Assembly (NCBI GenBank): GCA_914767715.1
Contig: OU612066.1
Span: 33,268,283 to 33,332,282 of the forward strand
DNA length: 64,000 bases
Direction: 5' to 3'
Source: Membranipora membranacea
Lineage: Eukaryota; Bryozoa; Gymnolaemata; Cheilostomatida; Membraniporidae
Translations under genes and position numbers: made by a program
Notes under the pieces: model-generated
Seen by the model: the letters and a program-made list of their open reading frames with translations, nothing else
Told to the model about the DNA's origin: nothing
Databases searched by the model: none
Shown: positions 25,101 through 37,201 of the stretch, one piece after another
Numbering within the stretch: the first letter of the stretch is position 1
How the letters are laid out: every line of letters starts with the position of its first letter

Positions 25101-27194
25101 TGAAGATTTGCGATCACTTAATCCAGGTTGATTATTTGAGGGTCGTGATCTAGGATTATTGTTCACTAATGCATTAGCCATTGATTTGAGTTGGTGACCT
25201 TTGAAGCATTATTTTTCCAAAGATATGGAAGGAAGTTGTTTATACATAACAATCAATGCTCCCACAAGTTTGAGTACTCTTTGCCTTTATCATTATCATC
25301 GCTTTGCAAAATTTACTTCACTTAAAAATTTGTGAAATCAGAAAGTTAGGCTATTTATGGCAGGCCTTTTGTAAAGAAAAATATTATTAGGCATATTGTA
25401 AAAAGGTGTAATATGGGTCTTAATTGAACAGTGGCTAGAGTACAAGATCACTCAACTAGTAAATCAATTACACATTTTATCAGAAGTTACAAAGTCACAA
25501 AGGTTCACATCAAGTATAGTAGTCTAAGCAAGCAGTTAGTAAATCATCCTACCAATTTACACTAAAAGCACTCTTATATTCAGATACAGCTGATGTTTTT
25601 GAATTTTTTCTTACCAAGTTCTATCAACGCAAATTCCCCTGTTACATAAAACTAACTGGGCCAATTTATGAGGCAAATGGAAACTATCAGTTGGTCAATA
25701 AATCTCTTATCGAACCTTTGCATCTCAAATTCCCCTGTCGTAGCTTGGAAAACTGTCGTAGCTTGGAAAACTGTTAATCTACTCATCATACACTTTCTGA
25801 AGCATGTACTGTTGATGAATTTGCACTATAAGCAACATACCAAGTGTGCTCATATACTAAAATTTCCCAGGTACCCTAACATTTGAAGCCTTTTGCAGCA
25901 TAAGCTTCAGTAGAATTAAGCAAATTAACATCAGTTCATTAGAAGCTCAAAATAGCAAGACTAAGTAATGTCGACATAATACTGAGTCTGAACTTGCCGA
26001 TATGTCGAGCAATTTTCTCCCTTACAGTTCAATCTGGGCTGAGTTGAACGCCTTTCATTGGCTGTTGAATCAAGTCAGACACCAGTCCTCCCTCCATTTA
26101 CAAAATATTGTACATCCTATCCATTTTGGTCACATGATACCAGGATTGATCATCAGTAGTGTAGTCAGACTTACCAGTAAAAAGTCCAAACAGGACAAGA
26201 AATATCGGAGCGGTGTGAGCAAACTGTGTGAGGAATAGTGACATGAATGAAATGATACAACCGCTAATAGCTACTCTCCTACTCCCAAACTTGTTACACA
26301 ATGCGCTCGACATCGGACCTGAAACAGAGAGAGCAAAAGAATAAACGCCAGGAATAGGTAGGCTTAACTGCTTAATATCCCTTTAGCCTGATGATGTAAC
26401 TGCCGTTATACAGAGCATAGCTTAGGCATATTGATAAAAAAACTAATTGCGCTGCCAGTCAGCTGTTAGTTGATTATTAAATAAAAGTGCTCTTCCGGGT
26501 GAACTTTGGGCGCTGCCGATTTAATCATATTTTATGACCCGGAATTGGCTCCCTTCCATACTAGACTGGCGCAGCCGCCAAACTTCATAACATATTATCA
26601 TGATGGAAGTTTTGGGATTCCCAAATAAGGGTTTTTCCATTTTGTTGCCAAGTAAATACGCAGTGCAAGTGAGCAACGCAGTTGGAATTATTGTTTTTTT
26701 TATACGAAATGATAAGATGAAGATCATCAGCCAGTAGGCTACAAGGTGCTGGGCTTGTAAGATGACTATATATGGTGGTTAAGTTGATCGGGATTGAAAA
26801 TATCTGTTTCAGATCTCACAAATACAGATGGCTATACATTACCTGACAGCATATATGTTCCGAGCAAAAGAGCTCCCCCAAAGCATATAGTGGCCGTAGG
26901 ATATTTTAACTCCTGAACTTGGTATCTGCCTATCGTCAGGGTGTGCTGCTGTAAAGCTGATGTTGACGTAGCGTCAGTAGAATTTATATTGAAATGATGT
27001 ATAAACTCTGGTAGCAATATCCCAAAACTGTAGCAGAATCCATCGACTATTGCGTTAATCATAAAAGATGCAAATACTACCGCCCACCCCCAGCCGCCAT
27101 CGGGAGGGGTGGGCGGAGGAATAGAGTCTATAACTCGTCTAAAATCCTCCTCTTCTTCACTGATTTGCTGATTGTGTCTGTCTGAGCGATGCAT
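16157..27194 (-). CDS. Monocarboxylate transporter-like protein, second paralogue (SLC16 family)
   Basis: Eleven coding exons in gene order 27194-26843, 26318-26175, 24822-24610, 23785-23674, 22832-22810, 21688-21525, 21196-20926, 20398-20201, 19234-18965, 18292-18167 and 16407-16157; 2,124 nt, 707 aa. The start is the first in-frame ATG (27192-27194). TM1 has PPDGGWGWAVVFASFMINAI. Later landmarks are GIGFGMMFLAAIVIVG, GAMLYRPLDADLRRRKK, the loop motif RPMYRKDILYTGS, ANAFGRLVAGALGG and VVELMGLDKLTTAFG. The central cytosolic loop is far longer than in the neighbour and rich in Ser, Thr, Pro and Ala. Exon 5 (23 nt, RQFRQSFA) was chosen because it alone corrects the phase between exons 4 and 6, so it is the least certain. 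TM exons match the neighbour in length (144, 126 nt) and phase, showing tandem duplication. The substrate is unknown. Confidence 0.9.
16797..17209 (-). CDS. Possible small nested gene in the last SLC16 intron
   Basis: Two open stretches on the minus strand join in phase: 17209-17080 (ATG start, donor GTATAA) and 16957-16797 (acceptor after TTAACACTAG, stop TGA). The product would be 96 aa. The N-terminus has a hydrophobic run (LFCISVAVALSEALFTIYII) that could be a signal anchor. The second part (HMLFTEIDTIVIDNLNM) looks protein-like but matches no family I know. It sits in the same orientation inside the intron 16408-18166 of the transporter. It could be chance; the donor is weak and no polyadenylation signal is near. 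Confidence 0.25.
17785..17890. repeat. Microsatellite, AATATAC-type 7 bp unit
   Basis: About ten imperfect copies of CAATATA in tandem, followed by three copies of a CTATAATA-like unit, within the last intron of the second transporter. Confidence 0.85.
17957..18062. repeat. Inverted-repeat element (CAAGTTTGGTCCATTTGCC family)
   Basis: Arms of about 38 bp (around 17957-17993 and 18024-18062) pair with few mismatches around a 30 bp centre. A single arm of the same family is at about 55273-55313 (AAGTTTGGTCCAGTTTGCCT), and a diverged relative at 24396-24491, so this is a dispersed MITE-like family. Confidence 0.7.
22415..22460. repeat. Short hairpin in an SLC16 intron
   Basis: ACCAGAGACTATAG and its exact complement are separated by only a few bases; the pairing continues outward imperfectly as GTGTC/GTGAC. 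A small palindromic insertion or chance hairpin. Confidence 0.5.
23574..23656. repeat. Short inverted-repeat element
   Basis: TAGTCTGCGTGAGTCAGACT on the left pairs with CAGTCTGAGCACGCAGACT on the right with one or two mismatches. The ends resemble those of the elements at 48791 and 49293 (AGTC...TCAGAC). Confidence 0.55.
23883..24003. repeat. Dispersed repeat, copy 1
   Basis: This stretch and 25575-25690 share an order of blocks (ATTCA-ATACAGCTG, then TGATCAACCCAAATA or TCTATCAACGCAAATT, then CCCCTGTT) over about 110 bp at moderate identity. A third partial copy is near 25705-25740. All lie in introns of the second transporter. Confidence 0.5.
24396..24491. repeat. Inverted-repeat element related to 17957-18062
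   Basis: AATCAAGCATGATCCGATTT on the left pairs with the complement of AATTGGATCAAACTTATT on the right, about 50 bp apart. The arms contain the TTTGATCC...TTTGCC core seen in the 17957 element. Confidence 0.5.
25575..25690. repeat. Dispersed repeat, copy 2
   Basis: Diverged copy of 23883-24003. A little downstream, 25733-25770 carries a perfect tandem duplication of CGTAGCTTGGAAAACTGT. Confidence 0.5.
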
Positions 27195-29230
27195 TGTGGG
27201 TATCTGTTGTGAGCAACTAAAACACACAATAGACGAAGGGGTTTATGATAGTTAGCGGGATTTAATGATGTAACACCACATTCCTAGAATATACAGCCTG
27301 TGCTTGGCCATATGCCAAAAGCAAACATTTATGAGCCCCTGAAATGCTATTATTGGGGGGCTACAGTTGGAACATCCATTTTATGGCCCCATAAGAAGTA
27401 GATCAACTCTATTATTTCTTCAACAAATCTTACTCTAACTTAGTCTTTGATTCTGGTATTCCAGGTAATTTCTAGCAATATAAAACACAAACTGCTCACT
27501 CCTTGATCAACTGGTAATTCGCTAGTGTTTATTGAGTAATGATAACAATCACAAACATGTTTTGGAAGAACTGATATCTTTGTTCACCAACCTATAATTA
27601 TAGTTATAATCCGAGATTTGCCTTCTTAAAAGTTCCTCCTGATATCAAAGTCCACGGAGGCAGCAAAGGTGGACAAGCTGCTGTAGGCCTTATGAGCATC
27701 AGTTCTAAAACAAAGACACAACACTGTACATTGTATCCATAGTAATAATAAACTAAAGAAAGGTCAACGTAAACACCGGCAGCTGTGTAAAAATAGCATG
27801 CTGAGTATTTCCAGCCAACAATCATCTGAGTACAGGTCCAGTGATTAATCAGGTCTGGCAGCGGTTCAACAATAGTACAACATTCCTGAGGTAAAACACA
27901 ACTCATCCTAACCCTCATTACATATTTCAATCCAACCCATAGGTGTCTTTTAATTAGACTGAGCGAGGCTTTTTAGCCATTAGTCTTTTAATCAGACAAA
28001 AACACATCCCCAAATCGGTCACTCAAAAACATTATAAAGTTCAATAAAGCGGGGTACGATTTAGGAGCGAGACCTCTGGCAGGTCTTAATCAGCAACGAA
28101 CAAACAGAAAAGGAAAGACGCCAGACCGGAGAGACAAGTAGACTTCTGCTTGTCTGTAACTTTTGTTATTATTCAGTTCTGCGTCGTACTCTGATATGAT
28201 ATACCTGCATACATGGAAAATCTATTGCCATATTACTATAATTCAACACGTCGATTCTTCCAGGCACATGCCATGTGTTACAGGCTTCGCCAACTAACAA
28301 TGTCTATTTTTCTCCAATTCTCGGTAGATTCACAGCAACCCCTCACACGACCCATCCCATTCACTTGGGTCCGAAGCAAATACACAATTAATGGTTTCTC
28401 ACTCCAGCTAGGTAACAGCTGAAGTAATGAGATGTATCAAGGAGCTCACAGGTATAAAAAAAACTTTGTCTGTGGGTATCCTCCCTCTATTTAGGTATAT
28501 AATACCGCTTGTAGTGTAACTCAACACAAAACAATCATGTCTACTATCCCTGCCCTGACCTCTCTATGTGTCTCACCAGAGGAGAGAGAATGGAAGGTCT
28601 CACTCAATATTCAACACAACAACTTGTCAGAAATTTATCGCTACCATCCCTTGCTCTCATCCAGCATTTCTGAGTGAGTGGAGTAAAATTAAACTGACAA
28701 TGCCTGATTGTATGTATACCATTTACTGGAGTGGTGAGTAAGGATTGTAGTGGATAAAAAAGGCTGAAATGAAAGCGACACACCATTGTTAAGTTACTCA
28801 CAGTAGAATAGATAAGAATTCTGACACCCCAGCTAGTAGAAATAATTGGAGTTTGTCACAGCACAGCCACATAAAAACCAGCTGGGAAGGAAAAGGCCTT
28901 CAATCATTTTTGTCTCAGCTGTTGTCAGAGTGAGATGCCAAAGAGTCTTTGGCAAGCCTGAGCAAGTTGTGCCTGTGATTGATCAATTCTCAAAGGTTCT
29001 GACCAATTAAATGTCTAGAAGTTTTGCATGAGCAGACAACACCAAATTTGTTGAACTACTTTTATGGGAAACTGTTTGCATGTGTATAGCTCAGAACCAC
29101 ACAATGAGCTCTCATAAAAATAATACAAGAGATCACTGTGGTTTCCATGTGAATGGCATCCTGACAAGTGACTGCAAGGTGCTAGGAAGCTTTCCCATGA
29201 TTATCTTGTCATTTCTAAGGTTGCTGCATC
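27195..29230. other. Divergent promoter region, no gene seen
   Basis: It lies between the start of the second transporter (minus) and the first coding exon of the coiled-coil gene (plus), so it should carry both promoters. An acceptor-like CACAACAG at 27202-27209 on the minus strand hints at a 5' UTR intron for the transporter. Open frames at 27604-27930 and 28604-28801 (minus) look random. Confidence 0.5.
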
Positions 29231-32200
29231 ATGTCAAGGATATCATCCACTTTTAAAAAGACAAAGGGAGCTGGTGCCACAAAAGGTTGATTTTAAACAT
29301 ACTATTCATATGTGAAATCAATACTTGGTTTGTTATTTAGTGTAGTCTATGCAATGAACTAGTTCATGGGTCTATTCATTCATGCACATACAGGGAGGGT
29401 TCATATTGAGTGAGTAGTTGAAAACAGTCACTGCGCAGGAAATATATGTATACTATGGTAGCTCAACTGTATATTCAGTGAGCTGTTAAATCAAGGATTC
29501 TTTGGTTATATAGAGAGTCTCACTCTCATCAGTCTCTGCATGAACTCTGTGTTGTTTTCAGCAAACACAGCCTACTTACATATGTCTATATGTGGCATAT
29601 CAAAAGGATTGCATAGTCTGCCAGGGCCATTATTAAACTCTTGCTAGAGTTCAGGAACCACAAATTGCTGTAAAGCGGTGTCTCCAAGGCAGCCACAACA
29701 CTGTTAAGATCCACCTTGGAACCTTCCTTAGGCGTTTTCTACGGTCATACGTCATGAACCATACTGGGATTATGCATGTGAATGTAGATATAAATGAGTC
29801 ATCCCAAAATTACCGGAATACAGATTCTGAGTGAACGATTTGGAACAAATGTGCCCAATTGAAAGTATGCAATGATTTTGTGTGAAAAACATAGCTCATT
29901 CTAATTGAAAGGTGTACCTGGGGGTCTTTCAATTAGAAATAGCAATGCATTACTAAAGCAAGTTATCACTATCACATCGCTCAAAATTACCACTCACTTG
30001 GTCTTTCAATTAGACAAAATCGCTCCCAAATTGCTCACTCAGAATGTATATAGTTCCATCATTGAGTGAGCGATCAGATTGCGATTTTGGCTGTTTCTAA
30101 TTGAAAGACCCCCCTGAATTGTAACTATCTGGTTGCCAGAGAAAAAAATTGGGATTATTTCTTACATGATTATCACAAATTTTCTTATCCAAATGCATAA
30201 ATTCATAATTTCAGTTCCAAAAATGATGGTGATGTGAATTATAAAAAACAGCGCAATGACATTGTTTCCTTAAACTTTATCCCTTTTCAAAGCCTTGTTA
30301 CTAGAGAATCGACTGTTCAATTTTGGGGTTTTAATGATAAGACATTATTTAACTAGAATTAATGATTATTTAATTTTTCTAAATTTGACTTGAAAAAATT
30401 ACTTACATACAGCAAATAGGCGTTTATCCAGGTTGGGTTGTAATATGTACAGATCCTCGGTGCAGTATGTTACAGAGATGTATCCATCTTGTTTGCTCAG
30501 ACCTTTTGATATATCCAACCCGATGCTTTTCTTCACTTGAGTATTTGAACAAAGGATGTTTTGCGATCCAGCCCAAGGTATATATATATGTGATACATAC
30601 TCACACACCTGGTGACACGATCAGTCAGTTTATCCGGCATACCAAACATCCTCATGCTTATATATAAATAGTACAACAAAAGAACTAAAAATAATAATCA
30701 GATTTAACTAGACAATGTGAAATGATCTTTAACATTGTATTTCTCTGACAGAGAGCATGTGGTATTAAATTTGAAATATAAAACCTATATCTGTCAGATT
30801 GTCTTTAGATTCTCTTTACCGCCGTTCTAAATACATCAAAAATACATCCGTTATAGTAAATATTATTTAGTTATTTCAGATACATTATTATTTATTGTAT
30901 ACCGTTTTGTATGGTACACAAGACAGATGTGTGTATGACAACGACATGATGCTATCATGGTCACATTTTTTGGCAGATTATGGATAGTACAATAACAATG
31001 TATTTTTGTCTTTGACAGTAGGAACCACATACTTGACGGATGTTCCGCGAGGAAGGAGTCCGTCTCCTCTCAGGAGAAGCGACAGCTCAAATAGCCTGAG
31101 AAAAAGTAGAACTGGGTAAATTATTGCTTTTTGTTGTTATTTTGCTACGGCGAATTAATCAGGTTGAAGAAAATAAGAGGCATTGACTTGAACCTCTCAC
31201 CATCATTGCTTGTTCAAACCAATGAGGTAGCTCATTGTTCAAACAGTTAGTATTGACTTGATGTCTTTGGGAATTCCAAAATGTTGCATTATGGGATATC
31301 TTAAATAGTTTAAGCCCTCAAGCTTTATGTTCTAATACACAACATCACATTTTGCCAAGTCCATATTTCAGTTTTCTTTTAACAGACCTCTGAATAAGTC
31401 CCTGAGCAGTTCGGCTGAGCTGAAATCTATAGAGAATGGCTACATTAAAAATCTTCAACAGCAAGTTTACTTCCTGGAACTGGAGGCTAATTATCTCAGA
31501 GAGCAGGCTAAGAAGGCTACAGATATGCATCCTCAGATGACAGCTGAGGCGGAGAGGATGCTCTATAAACTTAGAGTAAGAATCCCTGTTATACTCATCA
31601 GGATCTCAACTATGCAACATTTTTAGCAACAGATTGGGTTATACACCTATTCATGTCTGTTCTGTCCTGTTCATAAGTTGCATAATGCTTATCTCAGGAG
31701 AATTTTCATCATTTTTCTAAATCTCTGATATTACTCAACCACATTTAATTGACATTGTAACTGAAGATAATGGTTGGTGTATCTGCATATTGGGACCAGA
31801 GTGCTGAATATTCCAAGTTTGAAACCTACCGCATTATGCTGTACCTTTTATTGGCTCAAACCCTGCCGCGAAATTAGAGCAAATTGTTTCATTTTTATTT
31901 ATTTTCTGATTTGACAGAATATGCAGGAGAATGTTGATGATCTGAACCTAGAGGTTAGAAGGAGAGAAGCTACTTTGGATGTCGTACAGAACGAGAAAGA
32001 TCGAGTTCTAACCAAACTCGAGCAAGAAGAGAGTAAGTGGTGGTGATGGTCCCAATATCTCTAAATACACACACCCTAGAAGAGTAGATTTTGGCTGTTC
32101 ACTAGCACTAATTTCACCAGCTAAAATATTATAAGGTTGAGTGAAATTCAGCTCTCTGTAAACTGATATATTATAATAATATATATCATGTTACATTATA

Positions 32201-35200
32201 TTTTTATGGTATTTATGGTTATTCAAGAACTTACTCATACTTACACAGGATGTCAGCAGGATTCTGGTTGGATGTGCTAGAATCAGATCAGAACTCTTGC
32301 ACTGCCCCCATCGCAAGATACAGGTTGTTAGTCTATAAGGAGATCATCATCCCATTGTTTGTGTTTTTGGATAATCTGTAGTTGAGAGACAGCGAGATAA
32401 GAGAATACTAACAGAGGAGATAGCTGAGCTGAGGAGGGAGAGAGATAGGCTAGCCTTAGAGAACACAAGGAAATCTACAGAAGTAGATCACATCTCAACA
32501 GACAAAGAGAACTTACAGATACGCTTACTCAACTCTGAGGATACGGTCAGATCACTGAGAGGCCAGGTCAGTAAAAATATATGCACATATATATCTCATG
32601 ACTTATGTGTGTTTTCTTATTACATGTAAATGCTTGGCTTCAAAGGATCGTTCAAGTCGTCTACTGCAATACTCAAATTCTCTTACTTTCAATTGTGCAT
32701 ACATGGCATTATGAGCTTTATAAGCTATACTCCTCTATTATTATACTGTGGGATTAGCTAGCCTGTCTTGACAAGCTTTGTTCGGTTGGGGGGGAGGCAG
32801 GACAGGCTAGGAATTAGGTATGTGGATTCAATTTCAGTGGAAGCCTCATCCTCTTTTGCCTCAATTAAACATGTTTGTTTCCCTTCATGTAAGCTGAGAG
32901 AGGTTTGTAATTACTACTGCATGTAGCAAACAACATAGTTTCATAATAATACCCACACTGTGAACAACAAAACAATGATTCTACTGATAATCAAAATTGA
33001 TCAGAATCTGTGAGTCATCCAGGGTTGCCTCCTCATTTTGCGTGACAGGACAACTCTTTCATTCTCCTTGTTTTACAGTTGAATGAAAAGACGGAGCAGT
33101 GTAAGCTTATACAGATAGAGTTGGAGACTAAGCGATCTCAGCTTGTAGAAGCAGAGGTACATGCTCGGGATGTAGAGGATAAATATATAACCAATACTGC
33201 TGTAATACATGATAGAACTGTTAATGACCTCAGGGTAAGTGCCATAGAAAATACTAGATCTGCTCTTCTATAACAGAGAATTAGTGATACAACTTACCCG
33301 TCACTCTTTTGAGATTTTATTCCACTACTTATTGACCACAGAAATGGTCAAATATTCAAGTGCCATCCACTAATTGGAAGACTTTGTTCTCATCGATAAA
33401 TGATTCACTGTCAATGATATGCCTTGCTCCGTCAAGATTGAATCTTTATGTAACCACTGGGTTATTGTGATAATAATAATAAACTATATTAAATATATAT
33501 AATGTAATAATAAAACACAATCATAATTTTACTCAATTTAATCATATCTTTGCAGGAGGAGTTACGCTCCCTGAGGATTAAGCTGAAGGAGTCTGAGCTG
33601 AGAGCTGATGAGGATCGTAGACTGAGAGGCAGAGTGGAGACTGAGAGCTCTGATATACTACAGGATAACACCCTACTTAACTCTGAGCTTGATGAGCTCA
33701 AGAGACAATTCAGCAGGGTATGTCACTTGTGTTATACTCATAACTCTGTTAAAACATCCACAGGTTTTAATGCAGCAGACAAAAATGTTTCCCGGTATTG
33801 ATTCTCATACTAAACGTTGCCCGCCAGCTAACCTCACCACAGTGAATCAAACTCATATGTGCTACCTGTACTTTTTCTTTCCACTTGTACTGAATGGTCT
33901 AGTAAACTGGTGAGTGTATTACATTCTATCTCATAAACAAAGTGCAAAATAAAATCTCTACATTCTGTGATTTCATTAATTTATAGGAAAGAGAGTTGAG
34001 AGAAACGACTGATTTGAGGAGATCTCAGAATTTAGCAGAGTTATCCCTCCTGAGTGATAAAGAGAGAGATTTGCAGTCTCAGCTGAGAAGTACTCAGGAG
34101 CTTCTCAGACAAGAGAAACTCAGAAGTGATGGATATCTGCAGCAGGTCTGTGACATGAGCAATGTCTTTGGGACAATCTCTAATCATGATACTCATAGTC
34201 ATAGCTAGTTATGTTGATGGTTGAAAATTACTTATTAACGTATTGGCATGATCCTTCTTTATTTTATCTTACATATTTTGCAGAATGCAAAGTAACAAAT
34301 TATTCCCCAAGTTATATACCACTCTCATATTGAAAATAAGCACACTTAAATTCACAACTCGAACGAGTTCCATTTAAATGTTCTTGGTCGGGTTTGTTCT
34401 TGTGTCAACCCACCTTTCGACGCCCGTTTCTAAGAACTGAGTTTACCATATGATTATTATAGTATTATTATAAATCCTATTTATTATATGTTATAGTTGA
34501 GTAAGCAGGAGAGTGTATCTAACACACTAGAGATAGATAACACGACTACCAGAGGTAAACTTTACGAGACGGAGGGAAAATCTCAGTTCTTAGACAGCGA
34601 AAATAAACAACTCAAGAGAGACAAGGAACTTCTCATTGATCATGTAGCAGAGCTACAGAGACAGGTAAAAGAAATGGCATACATCTGGGTTAGATCAAGC
34701 AGGGAGGGTGGGAGGGATCAAGTTAGACCAAATTTGCTGTTGCTCCCCTATCATCCAGCTGTTAGCTTATCATGGGATGAAATGCATGCACTGAGAGGAT
34801 AGGAAACAAGTTTTGTCAATCAGATTTTTGTTGCCCCCTTTATAAACATGTTATAAATACAACCTCCGCATTGTATAGGAGTTCACAAAAGTCACATATT
34901 GAACACTGTTCAATTTTTTCATAGTTAGCGAATCTTCATCAATCAATCAATAAATCTCCAGTATTTTTAATCTTTGTCTCCATCTAAGATTTGTAAACTT
35001 ACATTGATAGCCTTAGAGATCCCTTTTGTTTCTAACAACAATGACAACAAAAAAAGATTTCAATATTGTGGTATGCGGAGATTATGAGGATATTGCAGTC
35101 TCGTTCATTGGGCTTGTATCAGGGTAATTTGGGACAACCAATTGCACTGATATTTTAATTTGCTTTAGCTCTCACGTAAAGATGTGACACTAGCCACTAG

Positions 35201-35739
35201 CCGCAGATCGCTACGAGAGTTGGAGTCAGACTTAGATAATGTTGAGCACACTCGTTATGCCGATAGCACTGTACAGAGCCATAAATGGAAGGAGTTTGAA
35301 ACTTTAGCTGATAGCATGAAATCACTCAGTCGGTAAGGGTTTGAGCGGCCCGCTTTTTTTGTGGGGGGACTGTAAAAGGATGTCATTACGCTGTTATAAT
35401 ACTGGTGTAGAGTCTCATAGTTTTCAAAGGCATGTTTTTGAAGGTTATGATGTCAATAAGACAGTAACATAACCTGAAGTTACAATTCCTGTGTTGAAAA
35501 TCCTCGTAATGTCCTTTGAAGAGAGAGTACTGCTTAGACCTCATCATCATATACAGTGAACATCTTGATGGGTTGAAATTGTACAATCTTCATATGATGA
35601 CGATATTGTGAGATAGATGTCTATTCCAAAGTATATCTATATTTCCAGCTCTATGGCAAGATCAACATCCCCTCCTAGAAGTCCTCGATCCTCAATGAGA
35701 ACATCAAAGAAGATGGGGAAAGGCATGTACGCCCTGTAA
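29231..35739 (+). CDS. Coiled-coil protein, family not recognised
   Basis: Eleven coding exons: 29231-29285, 31019-31115, 31386-31575, 31918-32032, 32382-32566, 33079-33234, 33556-33717, 33987-34145, 34497-34664, 35169-35332 and 35649-35739; 1,542 nt, 513 aa, every junction GT-AG and in phase. The first exon (MSRISSTFKKTKGAGATK) is inferred from phase and from the basic, Ser-rich style it shares with exon 2; it is the least certain. Residues up to about 70 are basic and Ser/Pro-rich (RGRSPSPLRRSDSSNSLRK). About 70-480 is charged heptad sequence, for example GYIKNLQQQVYFLELEANYL and EIAELRRERDRLALE. The tail is again basic and Ser/Pro-rich (RSTSPPRSPRSSMRTSKK). Exons 4-9 are mostly phase 0. 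Such flanked coiled coils are common in centrosomal, ciliary and cytoskeletal proteins, but no named family is claimed. A hairpin and AATAAA follow the stop. Confidence 0.85.
29918..30115. repeat. Inverted-repeat element in intron 1 of the coiled-coil gene
   Basis: The ends GGGGTCTTTCAATTAGAAA and TTTCTAATTGAAAGACCCC are exact complements about 140 bp apart. An internal copy of GGTCTTTCAATTAGA is at about 30000-30015. A second internal pair (TCGCTC...GAGCGA) strengthens the fold. Possibly related to 27945-28060 (TCTTTTAATTAGACTGAGCG). Confidence 0.7.
32758..32809. mobile_element. Tiny CTAG-ended palindromic element
   Basis: CTAGCCTGTC on the left pairs with GACAGGCTAG on the right. The flanks GGGATTAG (32750-32757) and GGAATTAG (32810-32817) match at 7 of 8 bases, as a worn target duplication. 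Same end sequence as 55536-55570. It lies in an intron of the coiled-coil gene. Confidence 0.5.
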
Positions 35740-35826
35740 TAGGGCCTGGTGTGAACTAAACAAAAAAGGCAATATCAGTTCAAGATACTGGTTTTGTCTA
35801 AGAATTATAAGCACATGTACTCCGAC

Positions 35827-35874
35827 CAAGGAGTTGGGGCTCTAACTCCTTGCTCCAACTCACCTACGAATAAA
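35827..35874 (+). promoter_or_regulatory. 3' UTR hairpin and polyadenylation signal of the coiled-coil gene
   Basis: CAAGGAGTT pairs with AACTCCTTG around an 8 nt loop, about 90 nt after the stop; AATAAA follows at 35869-35874. Confidence 0.5.
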
Positions 35875-35957
35875 CATTATGTTTGGTGATGCCTATACAT
35901 TTATTACATATCTAAAAATCAAACCTTTCCTTGAGAATTACCCCCACCCTCTTCTTT

Positions 35958-36220
35958 ATATGATTTGTAGATTTTAGATCAGATTCTGTTTTAAATATTT
36001 AAACAGTTGCTTGTGACCCAGTGATTTTTTGTCAGTTGGTGTTTAGGCTTATCGTGTATTTTTTATACTTGTTTTATGTTGCTCTGCTCTTCATATGATT
36101 TGTAGATATTAGTTCAGATTCAATTTTAATCTATTCAAATGCTTGTGACCCAGTGATCTTTTGTTGTTGGTGACTTGGTGTTTAGGCTTATTCTGTATTT
36201 TTACATGGACTTTACGTTGC
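35958..36220. repeat. Tandem duplication, about 135 bp unit, two copies
   Basis: ATATGATTTGTAGAT starts at 35958 and again at 36093. Both copies continue with a diverged version of the same order, including CTTGTGACCCAGTGAT and TTGGTGTTTAGGCTTAT. It lies between the coiled-coil gene and the PLPPR-like gene. The rest of 35875-37201 shows no gene; the ORF at 36231-36452 looks random. A possible untranslated exon ends at GTAAGT near 36743. Confidence 0.75.
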
Positions 36221-37201
36221 AAATGTTGCTGTGTTTTTGCGACCCGCTTTTGCTTCTTTTACTGCTGCTCTGCTTGACAAGTCATGTGTTGCTCAAATCA
36301 CTGCTTTTTTCTATAGAAGAGAAATTCCAGTAAAATGGAATAATATTTTGTCTATTTGTGTTTTATTTCTAAATACTCTACCCTGTAGCACCTCTTTGGT
36401 CCGTAACTGTTTTGTTGCTTGCTGTTGGTTGGCTCAGTATCTATACTGCTAACAGATAAAAGAAAATGTGTCATTAATTTTCGTCGATTAATTACTTTTA
36501 CTTGATTCTAGCTGCGAAAGAATTCCTTTCCTGTCAATATTTGTTTGTGGTAAACCCAAGGGATGTATACTGCATTACGAATCTAAAAACTAACCATAGC
36601 ATTATTCATCACTGGGATGGAACTCCTTGCATGTATTCCCTAGGTGATATCTTGGGAGGCTAGAAAGCTCTGAATCAATAAAATTCCCGAGTTACTTTCG
36701 ACTGTGTGAACCCTCATGTTTTATAGCGGTCACAGATAGCAGGTAAGTTCTATGTTTAGCTTCGCATTCTTCTAAGATATTATTTTGGGTGTTATATTGG
36801 ACAAAGTTTGCGGATTTGCAGACATTTCAGGAGGCTTGTTGATTGTAGTTCAGGGCAAGATGTCTAGAAGTTGGATGAGGCAAGGCAGTTTACACTCACC
36901 TCTCTTGTATAATGCACTCCAAGTTTTCATTGCAGTTTTCATTGCAGTTTTTACTGGCGTTTGAAAAAATGCTTTTGTGCCAATTAACAAATTCATGAGC
37001 ACTTTTTTACTGATCTCTAGTCATCAAGAACCACTTAGTAAAGGCATATTCGATCTCAATGTTTATTATTTGTGTCTTGGCATCAAGCGATAATATTATT
37101 ATGTAATGAGTATATGTTTCGAAGAATTATCATCTCTATTTTCAGGTTTCTTCTCAATTTACTAGCCAATCGCAGTCCACATCTAGTCACATATCTACAC
37201 T

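Noticed and set aside
27604-27930. 108 aa minus-strand open frame
   Set aside because: Composition looks random and no splice partner or homologue was recognised.
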